Source of the DNA: Streptococcus constellatus
GTDB lineage: Bacteria; Bacillota; Bacilli; Lactobacillales; Streptococcaceae
Assembly: GCF_902167705.1 (NCBI RefSeq)
Contig: NZ_CABHMZ010000029.1
Location: 44,148 to 108,147 of the forward strand
Direction: 5' to 3'
DNA length: 64,000 nt
Positions 28,655 to 37,809 of the stretch are shown here, piece after piece. Below the pieces are notes generated by a model. It saw nothing but the letters and a program-made list of their open reading frames with translations, was not told where the DNA came from and made no database searches. The stretch's first letter is position 1; the number at the start of each line of letters is the position of its first letter. The position numbers were made by a program, and so were the translations under genes.

Positions 28655-30130
<1,476 letters not shown>

Positions 30131-30140
30131 AGCAATTGTG

Positions 30141-30258
30141 GAGTGAGACAGAATTTAAAATCATTTTAATCGGCTTTCTTATTTCAAGAATTCGGTGAGA
30201 GTGGGACAGAAATCAGTAGTTTCGTAGAAACTTGATTTCGTCATCCCACTCTCTTTTT
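30141..30258 (+). repeat. Short GTG(A/G)GACAGAA-type repeats with a strong terminator
   Basis: Two GTG(A/G)GACAGAA starts (30143 and 30201). GAGAGTGGGA (30197-30206) pairs perfectly with TCCCACTCTC (30244-30253), followed by TTTTT, a terminator for the bgl gene. The string GACAGAAATCAGTA recurs at about 55586. Confidence 0.75.
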
Positions 30259-30266
30259 GCTTTCCG

Positions 30267-30295
30267 TTGACTTCCGCCTTTTTCCTTGCTACACT
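30267..30295 (+). promoter_or_regulatory. Promoter of the two-component operon
   Basis: TTGACT (30267-30272), a 17-bp spacer and TACACT (30290-30295), 34 bases before the response regulator ATG. Confidence 0.75.
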
Positions 30296-30329
30296 AGGGA
30301 TAAGAGATTTTGTTGGAAATGGACGTAAT

Positions 30330-31007
30330 ATGGCTACTATTTTAATCATTGAAGATAATAACGACATTCATGAACTGTTAAAAGATTTGTTTCAAGTTGA
30401 GCACAGAGTTTTTTCAGCTTATTCTGGAACGGAAGGACTGCTTGTTTTTGCACAGGAAAAGATTGATTTGGTGCTACTGGACATTATGCTGCCAGGGAAA
30501 AATGGCGATCAGGTCTTGGCAGAAATTCGTAAAAGCAGTCAGGTTCCAGTTGTCATGCTGACAGCTTTGGGAGAAAAGTCGCTGGTCAGTCAGTATTTGC
30601 TGGACGGCGCGAATGATTACATCGTCAAACCGTTCGATCTAGACGAGGTTTTTGCGCGTGTGACAGTACAGCTGCGCAACCACCTTTCACAAGAGCAAGC
30701 AACGGAAATTCAAGGGATAAAAAATATCCGTCTTTCACCAGATACATTTGAAGTGGTCAATGGTGAGAAACGGGTTCGTTTGGGGAAGAAGGAGTATCAG
30801 ATATTTCAAACCTTACTTTGTCACCCTAAGAAGATTTACACAAAAGAAGAACTGTTTGAATTGATTTGGGAAGAGACATATTTTCCGGGAGATAATACGC
30901 TCAACACTCATCTCAGCAATCTCCGTAAGAAATTGGCACAAGTGGATGATTCAACAGAATATATCGAAACAATTTGGGGACTGGGTGTACGGCTTAAGGA
31001 GGACTGA
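30330..31007 (+). CDS. OmpR-family response regulator
   Basis: 225 residues. The receiver domain has IIEDNNDI, the phosphoacceptor Asp in VLLDIMLPGKNGD and the conserved Lys in IVKPFDLDE; the winged-helix DNA-binding domain covers about 125-223. I start it at ATG 30330: the upstream in-frame TTG is the -35 box itself. It is followed two bases later by its kinase and converges on an ABC exporter of the bacitracin/lantibiotic type, so antimicrobial-peptide sensing is a reasonable guess. Confidence 0.9.
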   Translation: MATILIIEDNNDIHELLKDLFQVEHRVFSAYSGTEGLLVFAQEKIDLVLLDIMLPGKNGDQVLAEIRKSSQVPVVMLTALGEKSLVSQYLLDGANDYIVKPFDLDEVFARVTVQLRNHLSQEQATEIQGIKNIRLSPDTFEVVNGEKRVRLGKKEYQIFQTLLCHPKKIYTKEELFELIWEETYFPGDNTLNTHLSNLRKKLAQVDDSTEYIETIWGLGVRLKED

Positions 31008-31009
31008 GA

Positions 31010-31879
31010 GTGCTTGATTTTATACTAATTATGTTCATCAGTCTGCTTGGAATTTTGCTGTTACGTTACCATTTGGCAGTGAAAAATCTGTCGGCACAGA
31101 TTCGAGAAAAACGAAAAACAAGCAGTGAAATTCGTTTGACACCTCAAAACCATAACCAAACGATTGTTGAATTGGCAGATGAAGTTGAAAAACTCTTTCA
31201 AGAAGTAGAGCAGACACGTTTTATCGCTCGTCAGGAAAAGAGAACCTTGGATATGGCCATTAGCAATATTGCTCACGATATTCGCACGCCTCTGACGATA
31301 GCAAGCGGCTTTACTCAGCAGCTGATGAAAGAAAAACGTGACGAAAATGAGCAGTTAGCAAAAGTAGCAGAAAACCTCGTCATCGTTTCAAAACGGCTGG
31401 AGGCTCTCATGGAATACCGCCGTCTTATGGAAGGTGCAGTTCGACCACAATTTCGGCAAATAGACATTTCCAAACTGGTTGCAAAGCAAATGCTTCCTTA
31501 TTATAATGCCTTTCAAAAGCAAGGAATTGAGCTACAGGTGAATTTGCAGGAGAGTTTAATGATAGAGTCAGACCCAGAAATTTTGGAGCGGATTGTCCAA
31601 AATATGCTGAGTAATGTCCTCAAGCATGGAAAGGAAACTGCCCAGCTGTCTTTAATCCGAAAAGATGTGGCTATTCATTTAAGTGTAAAAAACATTGTCC
31701 GTCAGCCCATTCAACATTTGGAAAAATTAACCAATCGCTTTTATTCTGAAAACCTCTCTAACACGGAAGAATCTTCTGGTTTGGGACTTTATATCACTCA
31801 ACAACTGGTAGATATTCTTGGCGGTGATTTAACCATGAAAGCTAAAGGAAATTGGTTTGAATTGCTTATCCGTTTGTGA
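31010..31879 (+). CDS. Sensor histidine kinase (small, one N-terminal helix)
   Basis: 289 residues starting at GTG, with AAGGAGG at 30995-31001. One transmembrane helix (about 4-22) is followed by a coiled linker, the phosphoacceptor His in SNIAHDIRTPL, the N box (LSNVLKHG) and SSGLGLYITQQL. With no extracellular domain it resembles the kinases that pair with lantibiotic and bacitracin resistance systems. It forms an operon with the response regulator. Confidence 0.9.
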   Translation: MLDFILIMFISLLGILLLRYHLAVKNLSAQIREKRKTSSEIRLTPQNHNQTIVELADEVEKLFQEVEQTRFIARQEKRTLDMAISNIAHDIRTPLTIASGFTQQLMKEKRDENEQLAKVAENLVIVSKRLEALMEYRRLMEGAVRPQFRQIDISKLVAKQMLPYYNAFQKQGIELQVNLQESLMIESDPEILERIVQNMLSNVLKHGKETAQLSLIRKDVAIHLSVKNIVRQPIQHLEKLTNRFYSENLSNTEESSGLGLYITQQLVDILGGDLTMKAKGNWFELLIRL

Positions 31880-31895
31880 ATATTTTATACCGAAA

Positions 31896-31928
31896 AACAG
31901 CTAATCTTTGACTAGCTGTTTTCTTTTG
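31896..31928. terminator. Bidirectional terminator between the kinase and the ABC exporter
   Basis: AACAGCTA pairs with TAGCTGTT around a nine-base loop, with T-rich tails on both strands. Confidence 0.8.
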
Positions 31929-32687
31929 TTATAAATCTTTTCTTTTAAACACTTGCAAACCACAAAATGTAAAAAGAAGTGTAATGAGAAGAGCGATGGT
32001 CATGGTTTTAAATACCATATCATGCTTAGATGCCATATTTAAATAAAATTGCATATTAAGGTAGTTAAACCAATCAATATCTGGGTAAAAGGTAATTGGC
32101 AGACTTAGTAGGGAAATACCGATAAAATAGGTGAAAATAGCAGCTATAATAGAGTTGGTAGCATACAGTACGAAAGAAACAAGACTAACCCAAGCTAGGG
32201 TACAAATAAATTGAATCCCTATCGTAATGAGAAAATTAGAAAGGAAATGTTTGGGTGCGGTTCCCATGCCATTGATGAGTGTAGCAGGAATAAATGAGGA
32301 ATAGGTTAGAATCAATTGAAGTACGATGAGACTTGCCAGAACAAGAAACTTAGATAAATAGAATTCTGTCCGTGAGATACCACTAGTAATAGAATTTTTA
32401 TATAATTTCTGAGTGAGATCAATTCCAATCAATAAAACAACAAGGATAATAATAAAAATAATAGTATTACTAAAATTACCGGAAATTTTATTGATAGCTT
32501 CAAAGCCAGTCCAGCCTCCGTTATCACCCAGTTTTTCTAAAGCTTTTGTATCTGTATGAACCCCGACACTTCCCACAACACCGTATAGCACACCTAATAA
32601 GAGTATGGTGATAAAAAGGAATTCTGTAATCCAAAAACCTTTTGAGCGAAAAAGACGATAAAAGTCTGCTTGAATTGTATGAAACAT
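31929..32687 (-). CDS. ABC-2 type exporter permease
   Basis: 252 residues with six hydrophobic segments: N-terminal FHTIQADFYRLFRSKGFW, helix 1, then a periplasm-side loop rich in Gly and Lys before helix 2. This is the layout of BcrB- or LanE-type ABC-2 permeases. It lies 11 bases downstream of its ATPase gene on the same strand. Confidence 0.85.
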   Translation of the reverse strand: MFHTIQADFYRLFRSKGFWITEFLFITILLLGVLYGVVGSVGVHTDTKALEKLGDNGGWTGFEAINKISGNFSNTIIFIIILVVLLIGIDLTQKLYKNSITSGISRTEFYLSKFLVLASLIVLQLILTYSSFIPATLINGMGTAPKHFLSNFLITIGIQFICTLAWVSLVSFVLYATNSIIAAIFTYFIGISLLSLPITFYPDIDWFNYLNMQFYLNMASKHDMVFKTMTIALLITLLFTFCGLQVFKRKDL

Positions 32688-32698
32688 GATAAACCTCC

Positions 32699-33607
32699 CT
32701 ATTCTACCAAATCTGTGAAGTATTTTTCTAAATCTTGGCGAGCATAGTAAATTTCGTTAATGGTAACATTCTCTGCCCCTAGCGTTTGAACAATCTTGTT
32801 GATTTCGTGCGAGTGAGTGAAGATGTGTATTTCATCTGTCGCATTCACGACTTTGAGACGGTAGCCTAGTTGATCGTGGAGGATTTTGCTTGCTCTAGCA
32901 AGGTCACTTGTTTTCAAAACGATATAATCTTCATTTTCTTCTTCAAACTCTGCTTTAGTGATTTCTTTGATAAGTTGACCGTTTTCGATGATACCGAATT
33001 TTGTAGCGACCAAGTATAGTTCGCTTAAAATATGACTGGAGATGATGAAGGTCATATTCAATTCTTCATTGAGACGCTGCACCAATTGACGAAATTCTTT
33101 AATTCCGACGGGGTCAAGCCCGTTAATCGGTTCATCCAAAATCATTAGATCAGGCTTGGATAGAAGTGCAATGGCAATGCCCAAGCGCTGTTTCATTCCA
33201 AGAGAAAAATCTCGAAATTTTTTCTTACCAGTATTGGTTAGTCCGACGTAAGAGAGAGTTTCTCGGATAACCTTGTCCGCATTTGGGATATGCCGTATCT
33301 TGCAGCAATAGTTTAAGTTTTCATAGGCCGTCAAATGATTGTAAGCAGCGGGTGCTTCAATGACAGAACCGACTCGCTTGAGAGCGTGCGTCCATTCGGA
33401 TTTATTAGAAGAGCCAAAGAGCGCAATCGTACCGCTATTGGGCTGAATCATCTGGGTAATCACTTTGATAAGCGTTGTCTTACCAGCTCCATTTTTCCCA
33501 ATTAGCCCGTAAATTTCCCCTTGCTTCACGGTGAGACTGACATCATCCAAAGCGAGTTGTTGTCCAAATCTCTTGCTGATGTGTTTCACATTTACAACAG
33601 TTTCCAT
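32699..33607 (-). CDS. ABC transporter ATP-binding protein (BcrA-like)
   Basis: 302 residues. Walker A is GKNGAGKTT, the signature is FSLGMKQRLGIA and Walker B is LMILDEPINGLDP, followed by a C-terminal extension (about 215-302) as in BcrA/lantibiotic-immunity ATPases. GGAGGT precedes the ATG. With the permease and the convergent two-component system it forms a likely antimicrobial-peptide defence module, but no bacteriocin gene is visible nearby. Confidence 0.9.
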   Translation of the reverse strand: METVVNVKHISKRFGQQLALDDVSLTVKQGEIYGLIGKNGAGKTTLIKVITQMIQPNSGTIALFGSSNKSEWTHALKRVGSVIEAPAAYNHLTAYENLNYCCKIRHIPNADKVIRETLSYVGLTNTGKKKFRDFSLGMKQRLGIAIALLSKPDLMILDEPINGLDPVGIKEFRQLVQRLNEELNMTFIISSHILSELYLVATKFGIIENGQLIKEITKAEFEEENEDYIVLKTSDLARASKILHDQLGYRLKVVNATDEIHIFTHSHEINKIVQTLGAENVTINEIYYARQDLEKYFTDLVE

Positions 33608-33708
33608 AACGTGACCTCCATTTTTTCTATCGTAGAGTTCTCCCTCTTTTCACTATTTAGTATACAAAATGCCTGTCAAATAAGTCTCAAGCAATTCTCA
33701 AATATTTC

Positions 33709-33742
33709 TAAAATTTAAAAAATCTGAGAAAACCTCAGATTT
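33709..33742 (-). terminator. Terminator of the alpha/beta hydrolase gene
   Basis: AAATCTGAG/CTCAGATTT stem with a five-base loop, followed on the minus strand by TTTTTAAATTTT. It overlaps the stop region of the hydrolase. Confidence 0.7.
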
Positions 33743-34361
33743 CACAATTTTGTAGGATAAATCTTTCAATCATAGCGGCCATTTCTTGAGGGTGGTCTGT
33801 GTTAAGTGTATGATTTCCACCTGAAAGTGTAACAAAATCTGCTTGTGGTAAAGCTGCAACTAATTTTTTAGAGGAAGGCAGGTTAGGCCAATCTTTGCTG
33901 CCGCAGATGATGAGGCTGGGAAGTTGTATTGCACTTAATTGATTTGATAAATCTAAATTTTTCAAGTCTTTTAACAGACCAACAAAAGATTTTTTATGAA
34001 GCCCCTCTTTTTTAAATAGGGAGTCTGGTAGGCAAGAGAAAATAAGCAGCTGGAGTTTATAGAGTAGATTGGAGCTTAGTTTATATTGAGTTCCTGATAA
34101 AACGAGTGCTTGGAGCTGAGGAAATTGTTGCCCCACCTTTAAGGCAAGAGTTCCACCGAGAGACAATCCAACTAGAACAAATGGCTCATTGATGGCTTGA
34201 AGTTCCTGACAAAGGTGTTGTTCTAGCTGAGAGACTGTCATGATGTTGTTATTTGTGTAAAAGAGGTCTAAAGCCTCGGTGTCATATTGTGGCAGAAGTT
34301 CACGGACTTTATCCCAAGAGTGTTTATCCTGTCCAAGTCCGTGTAAAAAAATGATTTTCAT
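33735..34361 (-). CDS. Alpha/beta-fold hydrolase
   Basis: 208 residues. FLHGLGQDKHSW is the oxyanion strand, GLSLGGTLAL holds the nucleophile Ser, SLIICGSKD carries the acid region and GGNHTLN the catalytic His. The start is the ATG of MKIIFL, with AAGGAATC upstream; longer N-terminal readings lack a ribosome site. A small esterase-type enzyme with unknown substrate. Confidence 0.85.
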   Translation of the reverse strand: MKIIFLHGLGQDKHSWDKVRELLPQYDTEALDLFYTNNNIMTVSQLEQHLCQELQAINEPFVLVGLSLGGTLALKVGQQFPQLQALVLSGTQYKLSSNLLYKLQLLIFSCLPDSLFKKEGLHKKSFVGLLKDLKNLDLSNQLSAIQLPSLIICGSKDWPNLPSSKKLVAALPQADFVTLSGGNHTLNTDHPQEMAAMIERFILQNCEI

Positions 34362-34547
34362 GAGTGATTCCTTTTTATTTTCAGCAAAAGAGATGGGAAC
34401 GATTGTAAGAGTAAACCTATTAAAATCTATCATAAATTGGCTTACTTGATATCATTATAGCATAAAGACGGTGCTTGTGTTGCGATAGAATTAGACGATG
34501 ACCGACTTTAAGTGGATAAAAAGGCCTTCTAAAAAGAATAAAATTCA

Positions 34548-34563
34548 ATGAAAACGCTTGCAA
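34548..34563 (+). promoter_or_regulatory. cre site upstream of a decayed GH13 gene
   Basis: ATGAAAACGCTTGCAA matches the CcpA consensus at 15 of 16 positions. It now controls only the gene remnant that follows. Confidence 0.65.
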
Positions 34564-34612
34564 ATGATTCAAATTTTGTATAGTATGGAAAGTGAAAAAA
34601 GAAGAAAGTGAG

Positions 34613-34770
34613 ATGTCTAATGCAAAGAAATGGTAGCATGCTGCCGTGATTTATCAGATTTATCCCAAAAGCTTTATGAATAGCAATGGAGACGGAAAGA
34701 ATTACAAGTAAATTGGATTACTTGAAGGAACTTGGGATGCTTTCTGTGTGGACATTGAGTAGAAAGTTCG
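34613..34770 (+). pseudogene. GH13 alpha-glucosidase remnant (dexB/treC-like 5' end)
   Basis: After ATG 34613 the reading SNAKKW(stop)HAAVIYQIYPKSFM.SNGDG, then in shifted frames LDYLKELG, matches the conserved start of oligo-1,6-glucosidases and trehalose-6-phosphate hydrolases (WWH..VIYQIYPKSF.D.NGDGIGDL). It has an early TAG, at least one frameshift, and ends after about 50 codons. Non-functional. Confidence 0.8.
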
Positions 34771-34786
34771 ATGAAAATAGATATAC

Positions 34787-34819
34787 AAAAACACTGCGAT
34801 AAATTTCACAGTGTTTTTT
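34787..34819. terminator. Bidirectional terminator after the ECF operon
   Basis: AAAAACACTG pairs with CAGTGTTTTT around a 12-base loop, with T tracts on both strands. It ends the minus-strand ykoEDC-type operon. Confidence 0.82.
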
Positions 34820-34829
34820 GTATCCAATC

Positions 34830-35483
34830 TTACTTTGGGATAAAAAGGGTTAAATTGATGATGAGGAAAATCAAGAAACAGACAAGGCTTGCACTTTTTG
34901 GGGTTTCCAAATGTCGGCAATAGCTTCGCCTGACAGTCTCATCAAAGCCGTGTGCATACATAGCTTCTACATAGGAATCACGCCAGTTGAAAGCGATAAA
35001 AATAGCTTTGATATAAAAGATTGGCGACCAGAAATGTAAGGTTTTACCTCGCAAGAGACTGGCTTCGCGAACTGCTTGAATCTCCTTTTGAATGACTGGA
35101 ATGGCGTTTAGCACAACGAGCAGTCCGTAGGTAAAATGACTCGGAAGCCCTTTTTGATGTCCATAGCGAAATAGCTGATTGAGATTGACACCGTATAAAA
35201 AGGTCATTCCCAAGGCGGCTAAAGCAAAGGAGCGAGTAAATAGGATCATTGCCTGACTGTTGTCACCATGAAGTTGAATGGCCCAGTAGTTTGCCAGTGC
35301 CGGCAGTAAGGGCAAGAGCAGGGCCCAGAAAATGCCCCACCATTTTCTAAGGTAAGTAAGGTAGATAAGTGTTCCTGCGACAATAGCGCAGTTGAGCCAT
35401 GTTGAGCGGACAAAGGAAATTTCTAACGTCAATACAATGAGAAGGAGCAAGAGTGCTAGGACATTTGTTTCTTCTTTTTTCAT
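34830..35483 (-). CDS. ECF transporter transmembrane protein EcfT (YkoC-like)
   Basis: 217 residues with about five helices. The C-terminal coupling region has an Ala-Arg-Gly-type motif (REASLLRGK) and EAMYAHGFDE, characteristic of CbiQ/EcfT proteins that couple the S component to the ATPase. Its start overlaps the ATPase stop by four bases. Third gene of a TPP-riboswitch operon. Confidence 0.85.
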   Translation of the reverse strand: MKKEETNVLALLLLLIVLTLEISFVRSTWLNCAIVAGTLIYLTYLRKWWGIFWALLLPLLPALANYWAIQLHGDNSQAMILFTRSFALAALGMTFLYGVNLNQLFRYGHQKGLPSHFTYGLLVVLNAIPVIQKEIQAVREASLLRGKTLHFWSPIFYIKAIFIAFNWRDSYVEAMYAHGFDETVRRSYCRHLETPKSASLVCFLIFLIINLTLFIPK

Positions 35484-36814
35484 AGCGCTCTCCTTTCTGT
35501 CAGCCCGTGAGATGTCAGCTCTACCAAGTAATCACTAATGCCGTCCAAAGGCTCTAAGCGGTGAGAAATGATAATGAAGCTCTGTCGTGCAGCTTTTTCT
35601 TTGATCCAATTAGCAAAAAAATCACAGGCTTTTTTATCTAAGCCAGTAAAGGGCTCGTCCATGAGTATGACAGGGGTTTCCAAGGTCAGGATAGCCAATA
35701 ATTGAATGATTTTTTTCTGTCCGCCGCTCAAGTGAAAAAGACTAGAATCCATTTTGTCCGCTAAACCAAATAAATCCAAAGCTTCTTGTACCTTTGCTTG
35801 GTTTTCACTGGAAAGAGAAGGCAGGTTTAATTCTTCTGCGGGTGTCGTCCGAATGAATTGCTTTTCAGCATCTTGAACAACGGCAGTAATATGGCGATAC
35901 AATTGCTTGCTCTTCTTAATTTTTCGTCCCTGATAACTCATATTGCCTTTGTACTTTTGTAATTGCAAAATGGCACGAAAGAGAGTTGATTTTCCGGCAC
36001 CGTTAGCTCCGATGAGAGTCGTAATACCTTGCTGAAAAGTAAAATCCTCAATCGTAAAAAGTATTTTTGAGTCAAATTGACAGGAGACATGCTGCAATTG
36101 TAAGAGAGGACTTCGCTGGGGATTTTCACGTGCCAGCTGATAGCTTGGGAGCTCCTTTTTTAAAAAAGCTACATCTCGTTCAAAAAGCTCACCATTTTTT
36201 AATTCAACAAGGTGGTCAACATAGTCAGCATAGAGGCTACGATCGTGGTCGCACAGAATCACCGTTTTCCCTATTTTTGTCAAATCTGCTAGTAAATGAA
36301 TCAAGCGCTTGCGTGCTTCTTGATCGACAGAAGCAAAGGGCTCGTCTAATAGGATAATCTGTGAATCCATAGCCAGCAGAACCGCTAGAGAGACTTGTTG
36401 CTTTTCTCCACCAGATAAGGTCAGAAAGTCCCGATGAAGCAGGTGCTCCACTTTGCCCAGAGCAACCGCATGCTGAATTTTTTCGTCAATCTGGTCAGCG
36501 GGTGTCTGGAGATTTTCCAATGTAAAAATCAATTCCTCATAGAGAGTTGGCATGGTGAATTGACGACTTGGATTTTGAAACATCATACTGAGGTAGGTGA
36601 CCCGTTCATGAATAGGTAAATGGGATAGCAGTGTGTCACCTAATTTTACTTCTCCAGAGAAATCTAGTTCATTGAAATTTGTTAAAATCCGGAAAAGGGT
36701 TGATTTGCCAACACCAGTATCACCAATCAAGAGCGTCATTTTTCCTGTTTCAAAGGCGAAAGTTAAATCTTCAAAGACATCTCTAAAATAAATGTGCTCT
36801 AATGTTAATTTCAT
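35480..36814 (-). CDS. ECF transporter double ATPase (YkoD-like)
   Basis: 444 residues made of two fused ABC ATPase domains. Domain 1 has Walker A GDTGVGKST, signature LSGGEKQQVSLA and Walker B IILLDEPFASVD. Domain 2 has GANGAGKST, LSGGQKKIIQLL and VILMDEPFTGLD. The duplicated layout is that of YkoD in Bacillus. One base separates it from the S component gene. Confidence 0.92.
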   Translation of the reverse strand: MKLTLEHIYFRDVFEDLTFAFETGKMTLLIGDTGVGKSTLFRILTNFNELDFSGEVKLGDTLLSHLPIHERVTYLSMMFQNPSRQFTMPTLYEELIFTLENLQTPADQIDEKIQHAVALGKVEHLLHRDFLTLSGGEKQQVSLAVLLAMDSQIILLDEPFASVDQEARKRLIHLLADLTKIGKTVILCDHDRSLYADYVDHLVELKNGELFERDVAFLKKELPSYQLARENPQRSPLLQLQHVSCQFDSKILFTIEDFTFQQGITTLIGANGAGKSTLFRAILQLQKYKGNMSYQGRKIKKSKQLYRHITAVVQDAEKQFIRTTPAEELNLPSLSSENQAKVQEALDLFGLADKMDSSLFHLSGGQKKIIQLLAILTLETPVILMDEPFTGLDKKACDFFANWIKEKAARQSFIIISHRLEPLDGISDYLVELTSHGLTERRAL

Positions 36815-36815
36815 A

Positions 36816-37376
36816 TTATTTACCAGCAGCTTGGTTAATCTTGTCGTAAAGATTCATAATAATTTTGACTAGAACAGCACAGAAGAAGAAGACAGAGAGG
36901 AAGCGGACAACAAGCAATGCTAAGACAAAACCGGGTTTGAAAGCATAGTAACCAATTTTGAAATATTCATAGGTAAAGCTCAAAAGAGTCGTACCAATGG
37001 CGCTGTAAGTCAGCGATAGCCAATCATAGCGTTTGTATCGCGTCACTGCAAAACCAAGCTCACTACCAAACCCTTGAATGAGCCCAGAAATCAAGGTGCT
37101 CATGCCAAATTGGCTGCCGTACAGTACCTCGGCGAGGGCTGCAAGGACTTCTCCAATCGTGGCGCTGCCAGCTTTACGAATGAGCATGGCTACCATAGGA
37201 GCTGCCATACACCAAAGACCAAATAAAACTTCATTCGCAAAAGGCTCTAAACCGGCTGGTGCTAAAATAGCTGTCAAAATATTGTAAAGGAAGCCTGAAC
37301 CAACAAAGATTCCTCCAAATAAAATAGCCAAAAGAGCTAAGAGGATAACATCTCGTAAACTCCATTTTTCAAACAT
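36816..37376 (-). CDS. ykoE: YkoE-family ECF substrate-binding component (thiamine/HMP)
   Basis: 186-residue membrane protein with about five helices. WSLRDVILLALLAILFGGIFVG near the start, and the central LYGSQFGMSTLISGLIQGFGSEL, are typical of YkoE S components for hydroxymethylpyrimidine or thiamine. The TPP riboswitch directly upstream supports the substrate. AAGGAG precedes the ATG. Confidence 0.9.
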   Translation of the reverse strand: MFEKWSLRDVILLALLAILFGGIFVGSGFLYNILTAILAPAGLEPFANEVLFGLWCMAAPMVAMLIRKAGSATIGEVLAALAEVLYGSQFGMSTLISGLIQGFGSELGFAVTRYKRYDWLSLTYSAIGTTLLSFTYEYFKIGYYAFKPGFVLALLVVRFLSVFFFCAVLVKIIMNLYDKINQAAGK

Positions 37377-37420
37377 AAAAAACTCCTTCTAACAAAGCAG
37401 ATGAGGAGTTTTGGCACGAC

Positions 37421-37451
37421 AAAATAAAATCTAATCACACAAATGATTAGA
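37421..37451 (-). terminator. Riboswitch-controlled terminator before ykoE
   Basis: On the minus strand TCTAATCA pairs with TGATTAGA, followed by TTTTATTTT. It lies between the TPP aptamer and ykoE, so it is the likely expression platform: premature termination when thiamine diphosphate is bound. Confidence 0.8.
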
Positions 37452-37469
37452 ACGGTTTGGTCTTTCTTA

Positions 37470-37540
37470 TACATTTCCCTGCGGCAGCATTAACTGCATC
37501 AGGTTCTATGGGTATAATCTCAGCCTCAGCACCCCAAATG
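37470..37540 (-). ncRNA. TPP riboswitch (THI element)
   Basis: The minus strand reads GGGGTGCTGAGGCTGAGA ... ACCC ... GAACCTGATGCAGTTAATGCTG, CCGCAGGGAA: the THI box with CUGAGA, ACCUGAU and the closing CGCAGGGAA all present and in order. Confidence 0.95.
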
Positions 37541-37630
37541 TTCTTTGCTTTTTATTATGTTGCTATTCTAACATCTATTTTCAAAAATAGCAAGAAAAGG
37601 ATTTCAAAAGTTTAAATTCGCTGGATTGTC

Positions 37631-37728
37631 ATAGTTTTAAACTATATCAAATCATAAAATGTTAAACGACATGCGATGAAATCAACGTTTAATATATATT
37701 TGGAATTCGGTTATAGTTTTGAACTATA
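37631..37728 (+). promoter_or_regulatory. Two MET boxes (MtaR/MetR-type operators) upstream of metE
   Basis: ATAGTTTTAAACTAT (37631-37645) and TATAGTTTTGAACTATA (37712-37728) match the streptococcal methionine-regulator palindrome TATAGTTTnAAACTATA. They lie about 170 and 90 bp before metE. Confidence 0.75.
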
Positions 37729-37809
37729 GGAAAAACCAAAAAATTCCAATTATACAGGTTTGGAATTTTCTGATAAGATAGGTTCAACAAGAAATTTTGG
37801 AGGATGACT

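Noticed and set aside
30267..30329. TTG start extending the response regulator by 21 codons
   Set aside because: The TTG is the -35 box of the promoter; transcription starts downstream of it.
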